Translations under genes and position numbers: made by a program | Shown here: in pieces, positions 11,501 to 21,436 of the stretch | Numbering within the stretch: the stretch's first letter is position 1 | Layout of the letters: the number at the start of each line of letters is the position of its first letter | NCBI GenBank assembly: GCA_016716675.1 | Contig: JADJVG010000033.1 | Coordinates: 124,001-188,000, forward strand | Direction of reading: 5' to 3' | DNA: 64,000 nucleotides | Source: Hyphomicrobium sp. | Lineage (GTDB): Bacteria > Pseudomonadota > Alphaproteobacteria > Rhizobiales > Hyphomicrobiaceae | Notes under the pieces: generated by a model | Told to the model about the DNA's origin: nothing | The model's input: only the letters and a program-made list of their open reading frames with translations | Database searches by the model: none

Positions 11501-14134
11501 GATCGGCGTCGCGGTGCCGATCGTCAACGCGTCCTGGTCGCCGTCGCCATCGGTGTCGATGGTTGCCGCAGTAATCGTGAGCAGGTCGGTATCCGGATCG
11601 CTGTCGATGCCGTTGGCCGTGATTACGTTGGTCGTGAGGCTTGTGTCTTCCGGTGTCGTCAGCGTGTCATCGACGGCAACTGGCGGTTCGTTGGCGTCGC
11701 GGAAATCAAGATCGTTAAAGAGCGGCACTGCATCTGAGCCGTCGGCGGCGGTGTCGTTGTCCGTATCGGCGAGGTTGAAGGTCGTGCCGGTCAGGTTCTC
11801 GTCGTTGACGTCGAAGCCGTCGGTGGTGCTGGTGCCTTCGAACACATCGAACAGACCGTCCCTGTCCGCATCGGTCGCCAGTGTGGACAGACCCGTGGCG
11901 GCCGTCGTCGGGCCTGCCGTGCCGCGCTCTGCGGCATCGGTCGCACCGTCGTTGTCGCTGTCGAGATCGAGATAGTCGGCGAGGTCAGCGCCATCGGTGT
12001 TGACTGGCGTCAGACCGTTCGAGCCCGTGGCACCGGACGCACTGGTGGCGTCGTAGGCGTTGTCGAGCCCGTCACCGTCCGCATCGAGTCCCGTCGGCGC
12101 GATGTAGCCCGCCGTCGTCTGCGCTTCGACGTTGTCGGTGATGCCGTCATTGTCAGAGTCGATATCGAGGCGATTAACGACGCCATCAGCATCTGTGTCG
12201 ATGTCGACTCTAGCGTTGATAAAGACGATATCCGGGGTGCCGACTTGCAGCCTCGAAACCAATGTGAACTCAATTCGAGAGATATCCTGACCTTCAATAT
12301 GGAAACGCGCAAAGTTTGCGTAGGTGCCGCCGTTTGTTGTGTTTGTCGTGGAAACCTGGGCGCTTTGTCCAGCAACCGTAGAAACTGTGCGATTGCCAGC
12401 TCCGCCGATGACATTCGAGCCGATATCGATCAGGGTGTTATTCGGTCCATAAACTCGGATGTTGACGACTTCGCCCGCATCCAGATCTCCAACGACGAAG
12501 TCAGCCATCGTCAGCGGCTTGGAGAATGTCACAGCAACGGCGCTGCCGGGAGCATCGATGCTCGGCCAGTAGCTCGTGGTTCCTGAAATCGAGGTAACGG
12601 TGCTCGTGAATGCCCCCCACGATGTGGGCGTGTTCATAGCACTGCCAATGGGGAGCATCGTCGAAGCTGGCGGTGTGGCAGTAGAGATGACGTCAGTAGC
12701 CTTCACGCCGTTGACGGTAAAGCTTTCGACCGTATCGAGAATGCCGTCGTTATCATCGTCGATGTCGTTGGCATTGGCGACACCATCAGCATCGGTGTCG
12801 CGGGCCAACGTGACGGTCGCCGTCGATGTCCCGCCTTTGCCGTCCGAGATGGTGTAGGTGAACGTCTCCGTATCGCTGGTGCCAGGGGCCATGACGACGC
12901 CCAGTGTACCGTCAGCATTGCGGGTAACGACCGTGCCAGACGCGAGCGTTACGCTGCCGCCGATGGCGACAGTCGTGCCGTTAATCTGGGATACAGAGAG
13001 CGCGTCGTTGTCGACATCCGTATCATTGCCAAGCACAATAATATTGGTTGCAACGTTGGGCACAATGGTAATCGGACCATCTTTCACTGCAACCGGCACG
13101 TCGTTGACGGCCGTGACCGACAGCGCCAGTGTCGAGGTGTCGGTACCGCCGTTGCCGTCGGAGACGGTGTAGGTGACGACGGGAAGCGTGCCGTTGTAGT
13201 TGGCGACCGGTACGAAGGTGTAGCTGCCGTCGCTCCTGATGGTCAGCGCGCCGACGCCAGCGATCGCATAGGCACTGTCGACCGTGAACGGACCAGTCTG
13301 GCCGGCGATCGAGAATGCACTGATCGTCAACATATCACCGTCGCCGTCCGTCGCGTTGGCAAGCAGACCCGACGCCGCTGCCACCGTGAGCGTCGTATCT
13401 TCATTGGTCGTGTTGGTTTCGTTGGCGTCTACCGGTGCTTGGTTGACCTGATTGATGGTCAGCGAAACGGTGGCGGTCTTAACGTCACCATTCGAATCTG
13501 TGAACGAGTAAACGAAGCTGTCAGTGCCGTCATAGTTGGTGTTCGGCGTATAGACGAATGCACCTGTCGCGGTGTTGAACGAGGTCAACGTGCCGTGAGT
13601 TGGGCTTGTGGTGACAGCTAATGGATTTGCAATTGAAGGCGTGCTGCCGACATCTGTATCGTTGGTCCGAACGTTTCCGGATATTGTCGAATTTTCGTTG
13701 CCCGCGAAGCTGTCGTTTGTCGGATCTGGGGCAAGGTCTATATTGATCGTTGTCGTCGCGGTATTCGAGTTTAGCATCCCGTCATTGACGGTGACGTTGA
13801 TGATGCGTGGCGTCGTCGACGGCGCATCGGTCGTATTGTCGAAGCCGATGGCCTGGAGCGCAGCGGCATACTCCGCCTTGGTCGCAGAGCCCGTCAGCGT
13901 CACGGTGTTGCCGCTCAGAACATACGAGATGGCGCCACCGGCCAATGTGCCAGACGTCGCCACCGAGCCATTGACCAGCAGGCGGTCGCCGAATTGCGCG
14001 TTGGTCAACGTGATGGTCGCCGACTCCATGTTGGTGTCGTCGACGTCGCTGACGATATCACTCGCGGCCGCGATCGCGACGGCAGCGCCGTTCTCCTTAT
14101 ACGTTGTCGTATAGCCGGTTGGGTAGGTCAGCAC
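8561..14134 (-). CDS. giant repeat adhesin, second piece
   Basis: 1,857 residues of extracellular repeats. Up to about residue 1700 the repeats are diverse: cadherin-like and VCBS-like domains of about 100 residues (TYTVSDGNGGTDTSTL, TYQITDSDGDAATATL), a thrombospondin type-3-like calcium-binding stretch (DTDADGVANANDIDDDNDG), and a discoidin- or lectin-like insert. The last 150 residues enter the homogeneous 723-bp repeat array. The many Asp-rich turns suggest calcium-dependent rigidity. Its true upstream continuation is the piece ending at 14128, because shifting one base near 14165 gives an uninterrupted reading (GIGDDYYIDQVKVLTYP). Confidence 0.8.
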   Translation of the reverse strand: MLTYPTGYTTTYKENGAAVAIAAASDIVSDVDDTNMESATITLTNAQFGDRLLVNGSVATSGTLAGGAISYVLSGNTVTLTGSATKAEYAAALQAIGFDNTTDAPSTTPRIINVTVNDGMLNSNTATTTINIDLAPDPTNDSFAGNENSTISGNVRTNDTDVGSTPSIANPLAVTTSPTHGTLTSFNTATGAFVYTPNTNYDGTDSFVYSFTDSNGDVKTATVSLTINQVNQAPVDANETNTTNEDTTLTVAAASGLLANATDGDGDMLTISAFSIAGQTGPFTVDSAYAIAGVGALTIRSDGSYTFVPVANYNGTLPVVTYTVSDGNGGTDTSTLALSVTAVNDVPVAVKDGPITIVPNVATNIIVLGNDTDVDNDALSVSQINGTTVAIGGSVTLASGTVVTRNADGTLGVVMAPGTSDTETFTYTISDGKGGTSTATVTLARDTDADGVANANDIDDDNDGILDTVESFTVNGVKATDVISTATPPASTMLPIGSAMNTPTSWGAFTSTVTSISGTTSYWPSIDAPGSAVAVTFSKPLTMADFVVGDLDAGEVVNIRVYGPNNTLIDIGSNVIGGAGNRTVSTVAGQSAQVSTTNTTNGGTYANFARFHIEGQDISRIEFTLVSRLQVGTPDIVFINARVDIDTDADGVVNRLDIDSDNDGITDNVEAQTTAGYIAPTGLDADGDGLDNAYDATSASGATGSNGLTPVNTDGADLADYLDLDSDNDGATDAAERGTAGPTTAATGLSTLATDADRDGLFDVFEGTSTTDGFDVNDENLTGTTFNLADTDNDTAADGSDAVPLFNDLDFRDANEPPVAVDDTLTTPEDTSLTTNVITANGIDSDPDTDLLTITAATIDTDGDGDQDALTIGTATPIIVGGNTIGTLTLTSTGELTFVPALNYYGTVPPITYTLSDGHNQTDTAVINLAVTTVNDPPVDGNETKSTTEDTTLTVSAASGLLANATDVDSTTLTISAFTIAGQTGPFTVDSAYTISGVGALTINSDGSYTFVPIANYNGTLPVVTYTVSDGNGGTDTSTLTLSVTAVNDAPSAVDETLSTDQDSVVSGDVTPGTAGQDSDVDGDTLTVVEINGLTYTPGTSITLPSGALLTMDGNGTLTYDPNHAYDDLGTTESATETITYTVSDGNGGTATATLTITIVGTNDAVTISDLFDGAITRTDGSVAESNLASGSAPSGTGETLSETFTIAVIDGLASLNIGGTTLTAAQLAATNTTPVSIGTAYGTLEINGYDSATGAVSYAYTLTSAADQSAGSVSEQVDLVLTDVDGDATTTTLVIFIVDDAPIARNDSDETVSTAGNPSSIAHGNVFTGTEPGNDPNTADGVADSIGADSTATPVTGVAAGAGTPNSANVGTAITGSYGELVLNADGSYVYTPDFANPTIAGLGTNTNAIDVFTYQITDSDGDAATATLTLTIYGTPAVIGLSDGTVGGSDGSVLESDLASGSNAAGAGETLVGSFQALTPKGLNYITVGGTTIAAADLAGSATTPITIATSYGSIVINGFNTLTGHVDYSYTLSGNVDHSGGAVSDLIAVSVTDSLGDTGLGTLAIAVTDDAPQAADDTDTVSEDGTTTAAGNVVTSNDIVGADSTATSVTGVVPGTGSVVGSGSAVGTGLAGNYGTLTLDGNGAYSYVLDNSSDAIQGLARGEVVTDVFTYQITDSDGGTDTATLVITIVGANDAPVVIDPANPGTPENPIPATDPLNIIPDVTTSDGTALTPIVVSNFVVDPDGEPLVYTLDPATTPAWLSIDPDTGAITGTPPADASQLTNTGTPGEYLLTITATDPDGTSVITTVTLSILNLPPVAVDDAAPVGEDAVSVSGNLITDPVTGDADTAPDSDP

Positions 14135-17100
14135 CTTGACCTGGTCGATGTAGTAGTCGTCGCCGATGCCTGCGTGGCGGTGAACCTCATCTCGAAGTCG
14201 CCGCTATCGGCGACGGTCGCCGGCAGGTCGATGAGCCAGACATGCGGCAAACCGGGTGTCGTGATGGTTGACGCGTTGACACCGTCGATGGTGCCCGATG
14301 CACCATTGAGGTATTCAACAGAGACAGTGCCGGCCAGGCCCGTGTCGAGCCTGGCGTAGACAACGCCGCCGATGACAAGCTCGAACAGCGCGTTGGCGTC
14401 GTTGCCCATATTGATCCAGTCGAGATCGATCTCGACTTGAGCCGCGCCGTATGCGCCGGGGCCGGAGGAGAGCCCCGTATGACCGGACTGTGTGAGCGAC
14501 TGCGTGGTGGCGTCGGCGATGAAGCCGACCGCCGTTGGCGTTCCCCAGAGTATACTGTTGGATAGCGTCCAGCCTGGAACGGTCAGGACGCCGTCGGTCG
14601 CTGCGAAGGCGAAGTCGCCCTGGGTTATGATATTCGTCGCGGGTGCACCTTCGAGGCGGACGGTCGGTGCGAAAACTTCAACTTCACGATAGGCGACCTC
14701 CGCTGTCGTGCCGAATTCATTGGCGAGCGTCGTCGATGGGCTTGCCCCGGTGTTGTTGGCGAGGGTGCCATCAGGGTCGGTGTAGGTTGCCGCAACGGCT
14801 AGGGCCGTCTTGCCGCTTTCAGCGGAGTCAAGCTTCCCGTCGCCGTCGCTGTCGGTATCGAGGTAGTCCGGTGTGCCGTCACCATCGGTATCAACCGGTG
14901 CGACGAACGTGCCACCGAATACACGCGTTGTGCCGTCGTTCGCGTCGAACAGCGAGATCACGCCATCTTTATCGGCATCGTTGTTGGCGACATTGCCATC
15001 ATTGACTGCGAAAGATGCCGTCGGACGTGCTTCAACCGTATCCGGAATGCTATCGGCATCACTGTCGAGGTCACGCCAATCGCCAAGCGCGTCGCCATCT
15101 GTATTGCGCGGTGTCGTTCCGGCGCCAAAGATATTCATTAATCCATCGGCATTGGTATCACCGCTCTCGGCCAATGATACCGTGCCATCATTATTGACAT
15201 CGGCGGCGATCACGGCGGCAGATGCGCCACTCTCGACGAGATCCGAAATGCCGTCATTGTCGCTGTCAAGGTCCAGTCTGTCAGTAATCCCATCTGTATC
15301 GGTATCCACATCAATATAACCGACACCGGCAGGAACACTGAAAGACATCGTGTCAACAGCTGGCCACACCCCTGGATAATGTTTTACGATTTCAACTTGA
15401 GCCGTAAAGGTTCCTGTTGCGGCTGTGCCGGTATCTATATCAAGAAACCAAGTCGCAGAAGCGTAGGCAATGCGGATCGGAATATTCAGTTGTGTTCCGG
15501 AAGTTATGATGTCGCCTGTTACATAGCCTGTAATTTGATCGTTCGGATCGTTAATGACTGCAGTCCCACCTCCATTCCAAGTAAACACCACGTCAGTTGG
15601 TTCGTTCGCAGAACCAGACGAGCCTCCGCCGAGATTTTGACCAATTCTTACTGTGGGAAAGCTGGAACCTGGATCTGCAGTCAAAGTCCAAGTTGAAGTG
15701 TAGTAAGCCGCAGTACCGTACTCAACTGCGATAACGTCGGCATTCGCAGTGGTCAATATTGTTTGGCTCGCTACCTGGCTTGGTGAACCGTTGTAGTTCG
15801 GAGCAACAGTCGTGGTCCAACTGCCAGTGTTGCCGAGTCCATCGTTAACCGTTGATCCGATTGTTACATTGGGCCCCGTCGTCAGAGTGGAAGGACGCGA
15901 TAATACGGCGGAAACAGAAGTGGGCACCAACTCATCCGCATCCAGGATACCATCATTGTCATCGTCGATGTCGTCAGTATTGCGGACACCGTCGCCATCG
16001 GTGTCGCGGGCCAGCGTGACGGTCGCGGTCGATGTCCCGCCATTGCCGTCCGAGATGGTATAGCTAAAGGACTCCGTATCGCTGATGCCGCCGGCCATGA
16101 CGACACCCAGCGTGCCGTCGGCGTTGCGGGTAACGACCGTGCCGGACGCGAGTGTCACGCTGCCGCCGACGGCGACCGCCGTGCCGTTGATCTGGGACAC
16201 CGAGAGCGTATTGCCATCGATGTCGGTATCGTTGCCGAGAACCACGATGTTGGTTGCAACAGCCGGCACAATGGTAATCTGACCATCATTCACCGCCACC
16301 GGGGCGTCGTTGACGGCCGTGACCGAGAGCGCCAGCGTCGAGGTGTCGGTGCCGCCGACGCCGTCGGAGACTGTGTAGGTGACGACGGGAAGCGTGCCGT
16401 AGTAGTTGGCTACGGGAACGAAGGTGTACGCGCCGGTGCTGTTGATGGTCAGCGCGCCGACGCCGCTGATCGTATAGGCGGTGCCGAGGGTGAACGGGCC
16501 GGTCTGACCGGCGATCGAGAAGGCGCTGATGGTCAGCGGATTGTTGTCGGCATCCGTCGCATTGGCGAGCAGGCCAGACGCTGCCAAGACGGTGAGCGTC
16601 GTATCTTCATTGGTCGTGTTAGTTTCGTTACCATCGATCGGCAGATCATTGACGGCGGTGACGGCGAGCGTCAGCGTCGAGGTGTTGGTGCCGCCGACGC
16701 CGTCGGAGACTGTGTAGGTGACGACCGGAACTGCGCCGTTGTAGTTGGCGACCGGAACGAAGGTGTAGGAGCCGTCGCTGCGGATGGTCAGCGCGCCGAC
16801 GCCAGTGATCGTATAGGCGGTACCGACAGTGAACGGTCCGACCCTGCCGGCAACCGAGAAGGCGCTGATCGTCAGTGTAGCGCCTTCGACGTCTGTCGCG
16901 TTGGCGAGCAGGCCTGCCGCCGCCGTAACGGTGAGCGTCGTGTCCTCATTGGTGGAGTTGATCTCATCGCCATCGACCGGCGCATCGTTCACCGAATTGA
17001 TGGTGATGGTGACAGTGGCATCTTTGGTATCACCGTTGCCGTCGGTCATACGATAGGTGAAGGTGTCGGTGCCGTAGTAATTGGCGGTCGGCACAAAGGT

Positions 17101-20100
17101 GAATGCGCCTGTTGCTGTGTTGAATGCCGTCAGTGTGCCGTTGCTCGGGCCGTTAACAACTGTCACCGAAGTAAGCGGCGTCGTACCGCGGTCTGTATCG
17201 TTGGTCAGAACGTTGCCATTGACGGCTGTGTCCTCGTTCGTGGACACGGCATCGTTGACCGGATCGGGCGCGATATCGATATTGATCGTCGTCGTCGCGG
17301 TGTTGGAGCCGAGCGCCCCGTCGTTGACCGTGACGTTGATGAGGCGCGCTATCGTCGACGGCAAATCTGTGGTGTTGTCGAAGCCGATGGCTTTGATCGC
17401 GGCGGCATATTCCGCCTTGGTCGCGGAACCGGTCAGCGTCACCGAAGTGGCGGTCCGAGTGTACGTAATTGCACCGCCGGCCAGCGTGCCGCTCGCCGCC
17501 GTCGAGCCGTTGACCAGCAGGCGGTCGCCGGTCTGCGGGTTGGTCAACGTGATCGTCGCCGACTCCATGTTGGTGTCGTCGATGTCTGATACTGTTATTG
17601 CAGGATCGGCGATCGATACCGCCGCGCCGTTTTCCTTATAGGTCGTCGTGTAGTTAAATCCCGCTACCGTGCTGTAGGTCGTGACGACCTGAGGATTGTA
17701 GACGAAGAAATCGTCGGCGGGGTTTGCGGAGGATGCCGGCCTCGTATCGCTCAGAACGATGCTGCCAGTGTTGGCTACGGTCTTCGGGAGGTCGATCACC
17801 CAAGCATTCATTGTGCCCGGCGTGATGCTCGAAAGATTGCCCGATGCTCCATTGAGATAGGTAACCGTCGCTGTCCCGCCCTGATTGTTGGGGGTCGTAA
17901 TGGTGGCGTAGACGACGCCGCCGACAGTGACGTTCAACTTCATCGATTCGGTGCTGCTCGAAGTGGTCTCCGAGTATTTGACCGTCATAACGACTTGAGC
18001 GGCACCATAGGTGCCGGGCCCGGTTTGTAACCCGGTCAGGCCGGACTGTGTGATCGAATCACCGCCAGCGTCGCCAATAAAGCCGATGTAGCCGCCGTTG
18101 ACATCACTGCCGGTGAAGATGTTCGACACATTGTTGATCGTCCAGCCAGCAGCGCTGTTGGCGAACGCGTTGTTGGTGATGATATTTGCGGTCGTTGACC
18201 CCGAATTGAGATCGACGTTCGGGGCGTCATTGATCGGATTGACAGTTAGTGTCAGCGTCGAGGTGTCCGTGCCACCGATGCCGTCCGACACGGTGTAGGT
18301 GATGACGGGAACCGTACCGGTGTAGTTGGCGGCTGGGACGAAGGTGTAGCTGCCAGTGCTGTTGATGGTTAGGACGCCGACGCCGGCAATCGAATAAGCG
18401 GTGCCTACAATGAACGGGCCGGTCTGGCCGGCGACCGAGAAGGCACTGATGGTCCGCGGATTGCCCTCGACATCCGTTGCATTGGCGAGCAGGCCCGGTG
18501 CCGCGACCGTGAGCGTCGTATCTTCATTGGTCGAGTTGGTTTCGTTACCGTCGACGGGCGCATCGTTGACGGCCGTGACGTTCACAGTCAGCGTGTACGA
18601 CGAAGCCGAAAATGCTGTGCCATCTGAAACCTGGTAGTTGATCGTCGTATAGGGACTACCGTTCTCATTCAGGTCGGGCACGAAGCGCAGATTGCCCGCA
18701 ACGATGCTGGCGACCAATATCACCTGGTTTAGCGCAACCGGAAGCCAACTCGTGCCGTCGAAGTATTCGAGCGATCCGTTCGTCTCCAGGGCGGTGATCT
18801 TCACGGATGCCAGCGGATCTCCGTCGATATCGGCATAAGATCCGAAATCGTCGACAGACAAGATCCACACGATATCTTCCGCGGTCGTCACCGTGTCGTT
18901 GGTGGAGACCGGAATGTTGTTCACGTCACGGAACAGCAGATCGGTCGACAGCGGTACGGCATTGCTGCCGGAAGAATCGAGGGCCGGAACACCTGCGAGA
19001 TTGAGCGTGGTGTCGGTGCGATTCTCGTCGTTGACGACGTAACCATCGGAGACGTTGGCTCCTTCAAAGATGTCGAGGAGGCCGTCTTGGTCGGTGTCGG
19101 TTGTCGATGTCACAGACGTCGGCTGACCGTCGCCGCGTTCGGCAATGTCGAGGTAGGCGTCGTTGTCGCTGTTTGTATCCAGATAGTCAGGTGTCGAGTC
19201 CGGTGTGCTTGCGGTCGCGTCGGAGTTGACGGGCGTCAGGCCCGTTCCGACCATGCCAGCGGCAGCGCCTGCGGCAGTCGATGCGTCGTAGTTGTCATCG
19301 AGACCATCGCTATTGACGTCGATGAAAGCCGCAGTTCCGCCTTGGCCTGATGGCGCGATGTAGCCGGCCGTTGTCTGGGCTTCGACGTTGTCGGTGATGC
19401 CGTCGTTGTCGCTGTCGCTGTCGAGCGAGTCGACGATTCCGTCACTATCGGTGTCCCGTGGCACCAAAATAGCACCGGTTGACAGAGATGAAGGTCTGAC
19501 CTGCTGAAGATTCGTCGCGCCACCTGTTGACGCCGTATAGCCGACCCAACCCATTGTTCCGCCGCCGAGGAAGTCGGTGGAAATGTTGGTTGTCGTGGAA
19601 ATGATCGTGGTGCCGCCAAAGGACACCGTCAAACTCTGCGTCGATGCGGCGTAGCTCACCACGACGGTGTACCACTGGCCGTTTTCGATCTCGCCGAGAT
19701 TGTATGGATTTGGAGTGCCTGGGAAAACTTGGCCGGCTCGCGAGCCGTAGACCAAAGCGGCGTGGTCGGTGACAATATCGCCCATGCTCGGGCCGTTATT
19801 ATAGGTATCGAACTCGACGATCATGGAGTTAATGATGCCGCCACGCGTACTCGTATCACCCAAATAGGTGTCGTACGCACCCAGGCCCCAGCCCAGCTCA
19901 CCTTGGGCAGTGGTTCCACGTGGATCGTTGTGAATGACGAACGCTATGCCGTCCGCGCCACTTTCCCCATTGACACCGAAGTTCATGTCGCTGGTAAACG
20001 AAAAATCCTTCGTGACGTCGATTTGCTGGTTGTAGTAGACGCGCCCGCGCTGATTATTAAGATCTGGCGTCAGGATGATTGAGCTACCTGATACCGTGGT

Positions 20101-21105
20101 ATTGGCGCCGACAACCCAGTTGTTCAGATCGTTGACGGCAAGTGTGCCGTCATCACTCTCCGTTGCATCCAGAATGCCGTCATTGTCGTCGTCGATGTCG
20201 ATGTCGTCGGTAACTCCGTCGCCATCGGTATCGGGAACAAGTTCGCCATTCCATGCTGCCGCTTGAATGATGGTGGCCTCGATCGAACCTGTTGTCGTCT
20301 CGAGCACCCAATCGCCACCGAGTGTCAATGCGCCCGTGGTGTCGGAGGAAGCGGCCACGTCCGCATCGGTTGCCGTGGCCAGAGCGGTTACGAACGTCGA
20401 AGATGCGGCAACGTCGCAACCATAAATTAGAATATCGGCATTCTCATTGAGGGCGCCGCGGATGATCTGCATTTCGTCGGCATAGGTGCCGGTGATACCA
20501 GCGGTATTGAGGCTGACGTTCCCCAACTGCAGCGCACCGGGACTCCCGTGGCTGACGATGTGCACGGCATCGACGCCGCTATTCGCGGAGAGATAATCGG
20601 CGATTTGCTGCACGCCATCGCGCGAGCCGTCGAGGACCACGATCTCAGACCCCTGAGGCGTGGCTGCGGCGATGACACTTGGATCGTTGACCGCGCTGTC
20701 GATGAACACGACGATGTGCGGCGCACTGGCCTCGGTCGTGCTATCAACCGACGTGATCGCCGCAGCCAGAGTCTGCGCATCATCGAACGTGAGCGGCTGG
20801 GTGACCTCAGCGGTCGGTTCGGGTGCTGGACCTGCCGTTGGCGAATCTGCTGTCGTGTCGCCCTCCGTGACGACAGTTGCCACCATGGCGCCATCGAAGG
20901 CGATGCGCTGCTCGAGGGCCATGTACGACAGCCCCCTACTCAGCTCTGCCTTCAAGCGTTCGAGCTTCGCGACGGCCGACGCTTCGCCACTGCCAAAAGA
21001 GAAGGGTCCGGACTTCTTGCTGATTTTAGCCAAGGCTCGCCTCACTCTGCGCACGCCGTCGGCGTCGCTAATTGTACAACCTGTCAGGGCACGAACCATG
21101 CACAA
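14128..21105 (-). CDS. giant LEPR-XLL/DUF4347 repeat adhesin, N-terminal piece
   Basis: N-terminal 2,325 residues of a very large exported protein. A motif like the LEPR-XLL sorting signature sits at residues 63-73 (ALEQRIAFDGA). A DUF4347 domain follows at about 130-285 (VHIVSHGSPGALQLG, ILIYGCDVA), then type-3 thrombospondin-like repeats (DTDGDGVTDDIDIDDDNDG), an L-type lectin-like domain at about 325-515 (DGIAFVIHNDPRG, MIVEFDTYNN), and long series of cadherin/VCBS-like domains with further calcium-binding DxDxDG loops. The first in-frame codon is TTG at 21105, and an ATG at 21099 is a likelier start. It is divergent from the export operon starting at 21437. No classical signal peptide is evident, consistent with a dedicated exporter. 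Probable role: surface adhesion or biofilm. Confidence 0.85.
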   Translation of the reverse strand: MCMVRALTGCTISDADGVRRVRRALAKISKKSGPFSFGSGEASAVAKLERLKAELSRGLSYMALEQRIAFDGAMVATVVTEGDTTADSPTAGPAPEPTAEVTQPLTFDDAQTLAAAITSVDSTTEASAPHIVVFIDSAVNDPSVIAAATPQGSEIVVLDGSRDGVQQIADYLSANSGVDAVHIVSHGSPGALQLGNVSLNTAGITGTYADEMQIIRGALNENADILIYGCDVAASSTFVTALATATDADVAASSDTTGALTLGGDWVLETTTGSIEATIIQAAAWNGELVPDTDGDGVTDDIDIDDDNDGILDATESDDGTLAVNDLNNWVVGANTTVSGSSIILTPDLNNQRGRVYYNQQIDVTKDFSFTSDMNFGVNGESGADGIAFVIHNDPRGTTAQGELGWGLGAYDTYLGDTSTRGGIINSMIVEFDTYNNGPSMGDIVTDHAALVYGSRAGQVFPGTPNPYNLGEIENGQWYTVVVSYAASTQSLTVSFGGTTIISTTTNISTDFLGGGTMGWVGYTASTGGATNLQQVRPSSLSTGAILVPRDTDSDGIVDSLDSDSDNDGITDNVEAQTTAGYIAPSGQGGTAAFIDVNSDGLDDNYDASTAAGAAAGMVGTGLTPVNSDATASTPDSTPDYLDTNSDNDAYLDIAERGDGQPTSVTSTTDTDQDGLLDIFEGANVSDGYVVNDENRTDTTLNLAGVPALDSSGSNAVPLSTDLLFRDVNNIPVSTNDTVTTAEDIVWILSVDDFGSYADIDGDPLASVKITALETNGSLEYFDGTSWLPVALNQVILVASIVAGNLRFVPDLNENGSPYTTINYQVSDGTAFSASSYTLTVNVTAVNDAPVDGNETNSTNEDTTLTVAAPGLLANATDVEGNPRTISAFSVAGQTGPFIVGTAYSIAGVGVLTINSTGSYTFVPAANYTGTVPVITYTVSDGIGGTDTSTLTLTVNPINDAPNVDLNSGSTTANIITNNAFANSAAGWTINNVSNIFTGSDVNGGYIGFIGDAGGDSITQSGLTGLQTGPGTYGAAQVVMTVKYSETTSSSTESMKLNVTVGGVVYATITTPNNQGGTATVTYLNGASGNLSSITPGTMNAWVIDLPKTVANTGSIVLSDTRPASSANPADDFFVYNPQVVTTYSTVAGFNYTTTYKENGAAVSIADPAITVSDIDDTNMESATITLTNPQTGDRLLVNGSTAASGTLAGGAITYTRTATSVTLTGSATKAEYAAAIKAIGFDNTTDLPSTIARLINVTVNDGALGSNTATTTINIDIAPDPVNDAVSTNEDTAVNGNVLTNDTDRGTTPLTSVTVVNGPSNGTLTAFNTATGAFTFVPTANYYGTDTFTYRMTDGNGDTKDATVTITINSVNDAPVDGDEINSTNEDTTLTVTAAAGLLANATDVEGATLTISAFSVAGRVGPFTVGTAYTITGVGALTIRSDGSYTFVPVANYNGAVPVVTYTVSDGVGGTNTSTLTLAVTAVNDLPIDGNETNTTNEDTTLTVLAASGLLANATDADNNPLTISAFSIAGQTGPFTLGTAYTISGVGALTINSTGAYTFVPVANYYGTLPVVTYTVSDGVGGTDTSTLALSVTAVNDAPVAVNDGQITIVPAVATNIVVLGNDTDIDGNTLSVSQINGTAVAVGGSVTLASGTVVTRNADGTLGVVMAGGISDTESFSYTISDGNGGTSTATVTLARDTDGDGVRNTDDIDDDNDGILDADELVPTSVSAVLSRPSTLTTGPNVTIGSTVNDGLGNTGSWTTTVAPNYNGSPSQVASQTILTTANADVIAVEYGTAAYYTSTWTLTADPGSSFPTVRIGQNLGGGSSGSANEPTDVVFTWNGGGTAVINDPNDQITGYVTGDIITSGTQLNIPIRIAYASATWFLDIDTGTAATGTFTAQVEIVKHYPGVWPAVDTMSFSVPAGVGYIDVDTDTDGITDRLDLDSDNDGISDLVESGASAAVIAADVNNDGTVSLAESGDTNADGLMNIFGAGTTPRNTDGDALGDWRDLDSDADSIPDTVEARPTASFAVNDGNVANNDADKDGVISLFDANDGTTRVFGGTFVAPVDTDGDGTPDYLDTDSDGDGKLDSAESGKTALAVAATYTDPDGTLANNTGASPSTTLANEFGTTAEVAYREVEVFAPTVRLEGAPATNIITQGDFAFAATDGVLTVPGWTLSNSILWGTPTAVGFIADATTQSLTQSGHTGLSSGPGAYGAAQVEIDLDWINMGNDANALFELVIGGVVYARLDTGLAGTVSVEYLNGASGTIDGVNASTITTPGLPHVWLIDLPATVADSGDFEMRFTATQASATTTTSTRSRC

Positions 21106-21291
21106 CGCTAGGTTGATACCGGCTTAATTTCATCAAGCAGGTGTTTAGTTTTGGCGATTTTTTTGCAGTGTCGGCGTGTGAAGCGGCGTTTTTGGACGCC
21201 AATGGAAACCATTTTTTTACAAATGAGCAGAATGCACTGAGTCCTTTGTTGTATTCACGCAACATGATCGCAATTTAGTACAACCGAGGCG

Positions 21292-21316
21292 GGCAATTGA
21301 TATTTCTCCAATTGCC
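21292..21316. promoter_or_regulatory. inverted repeat between the divergent adhesin and export genes
   Basis: GGCAATTG and CAATTGCC form perfect 8-bp arms around a 9-bp spacer, in the roughly 330-bp region between the adhesin start and the export operon. It is a plausible operator for a dimeric regulator acting on both directions. No regulator gene is adjacent. The rest of 21106-21436 is AT-richer than the flanks, as expected for a divergent promoter region, but I cannot place -35/-10 boxes with confidence. Confidence 0.4.
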
Positions 21317-21436
21317 TACCATCGCCACTCACGTTACACGCTATGATTGCGTTAATGGTGCGTTGATGCCGGCGTCCGCAGTCTGTTGACCTAGCGTGCT
21401 GTCCCCCAAACTTCAAAGTTATTGAAGGAAACTGCG

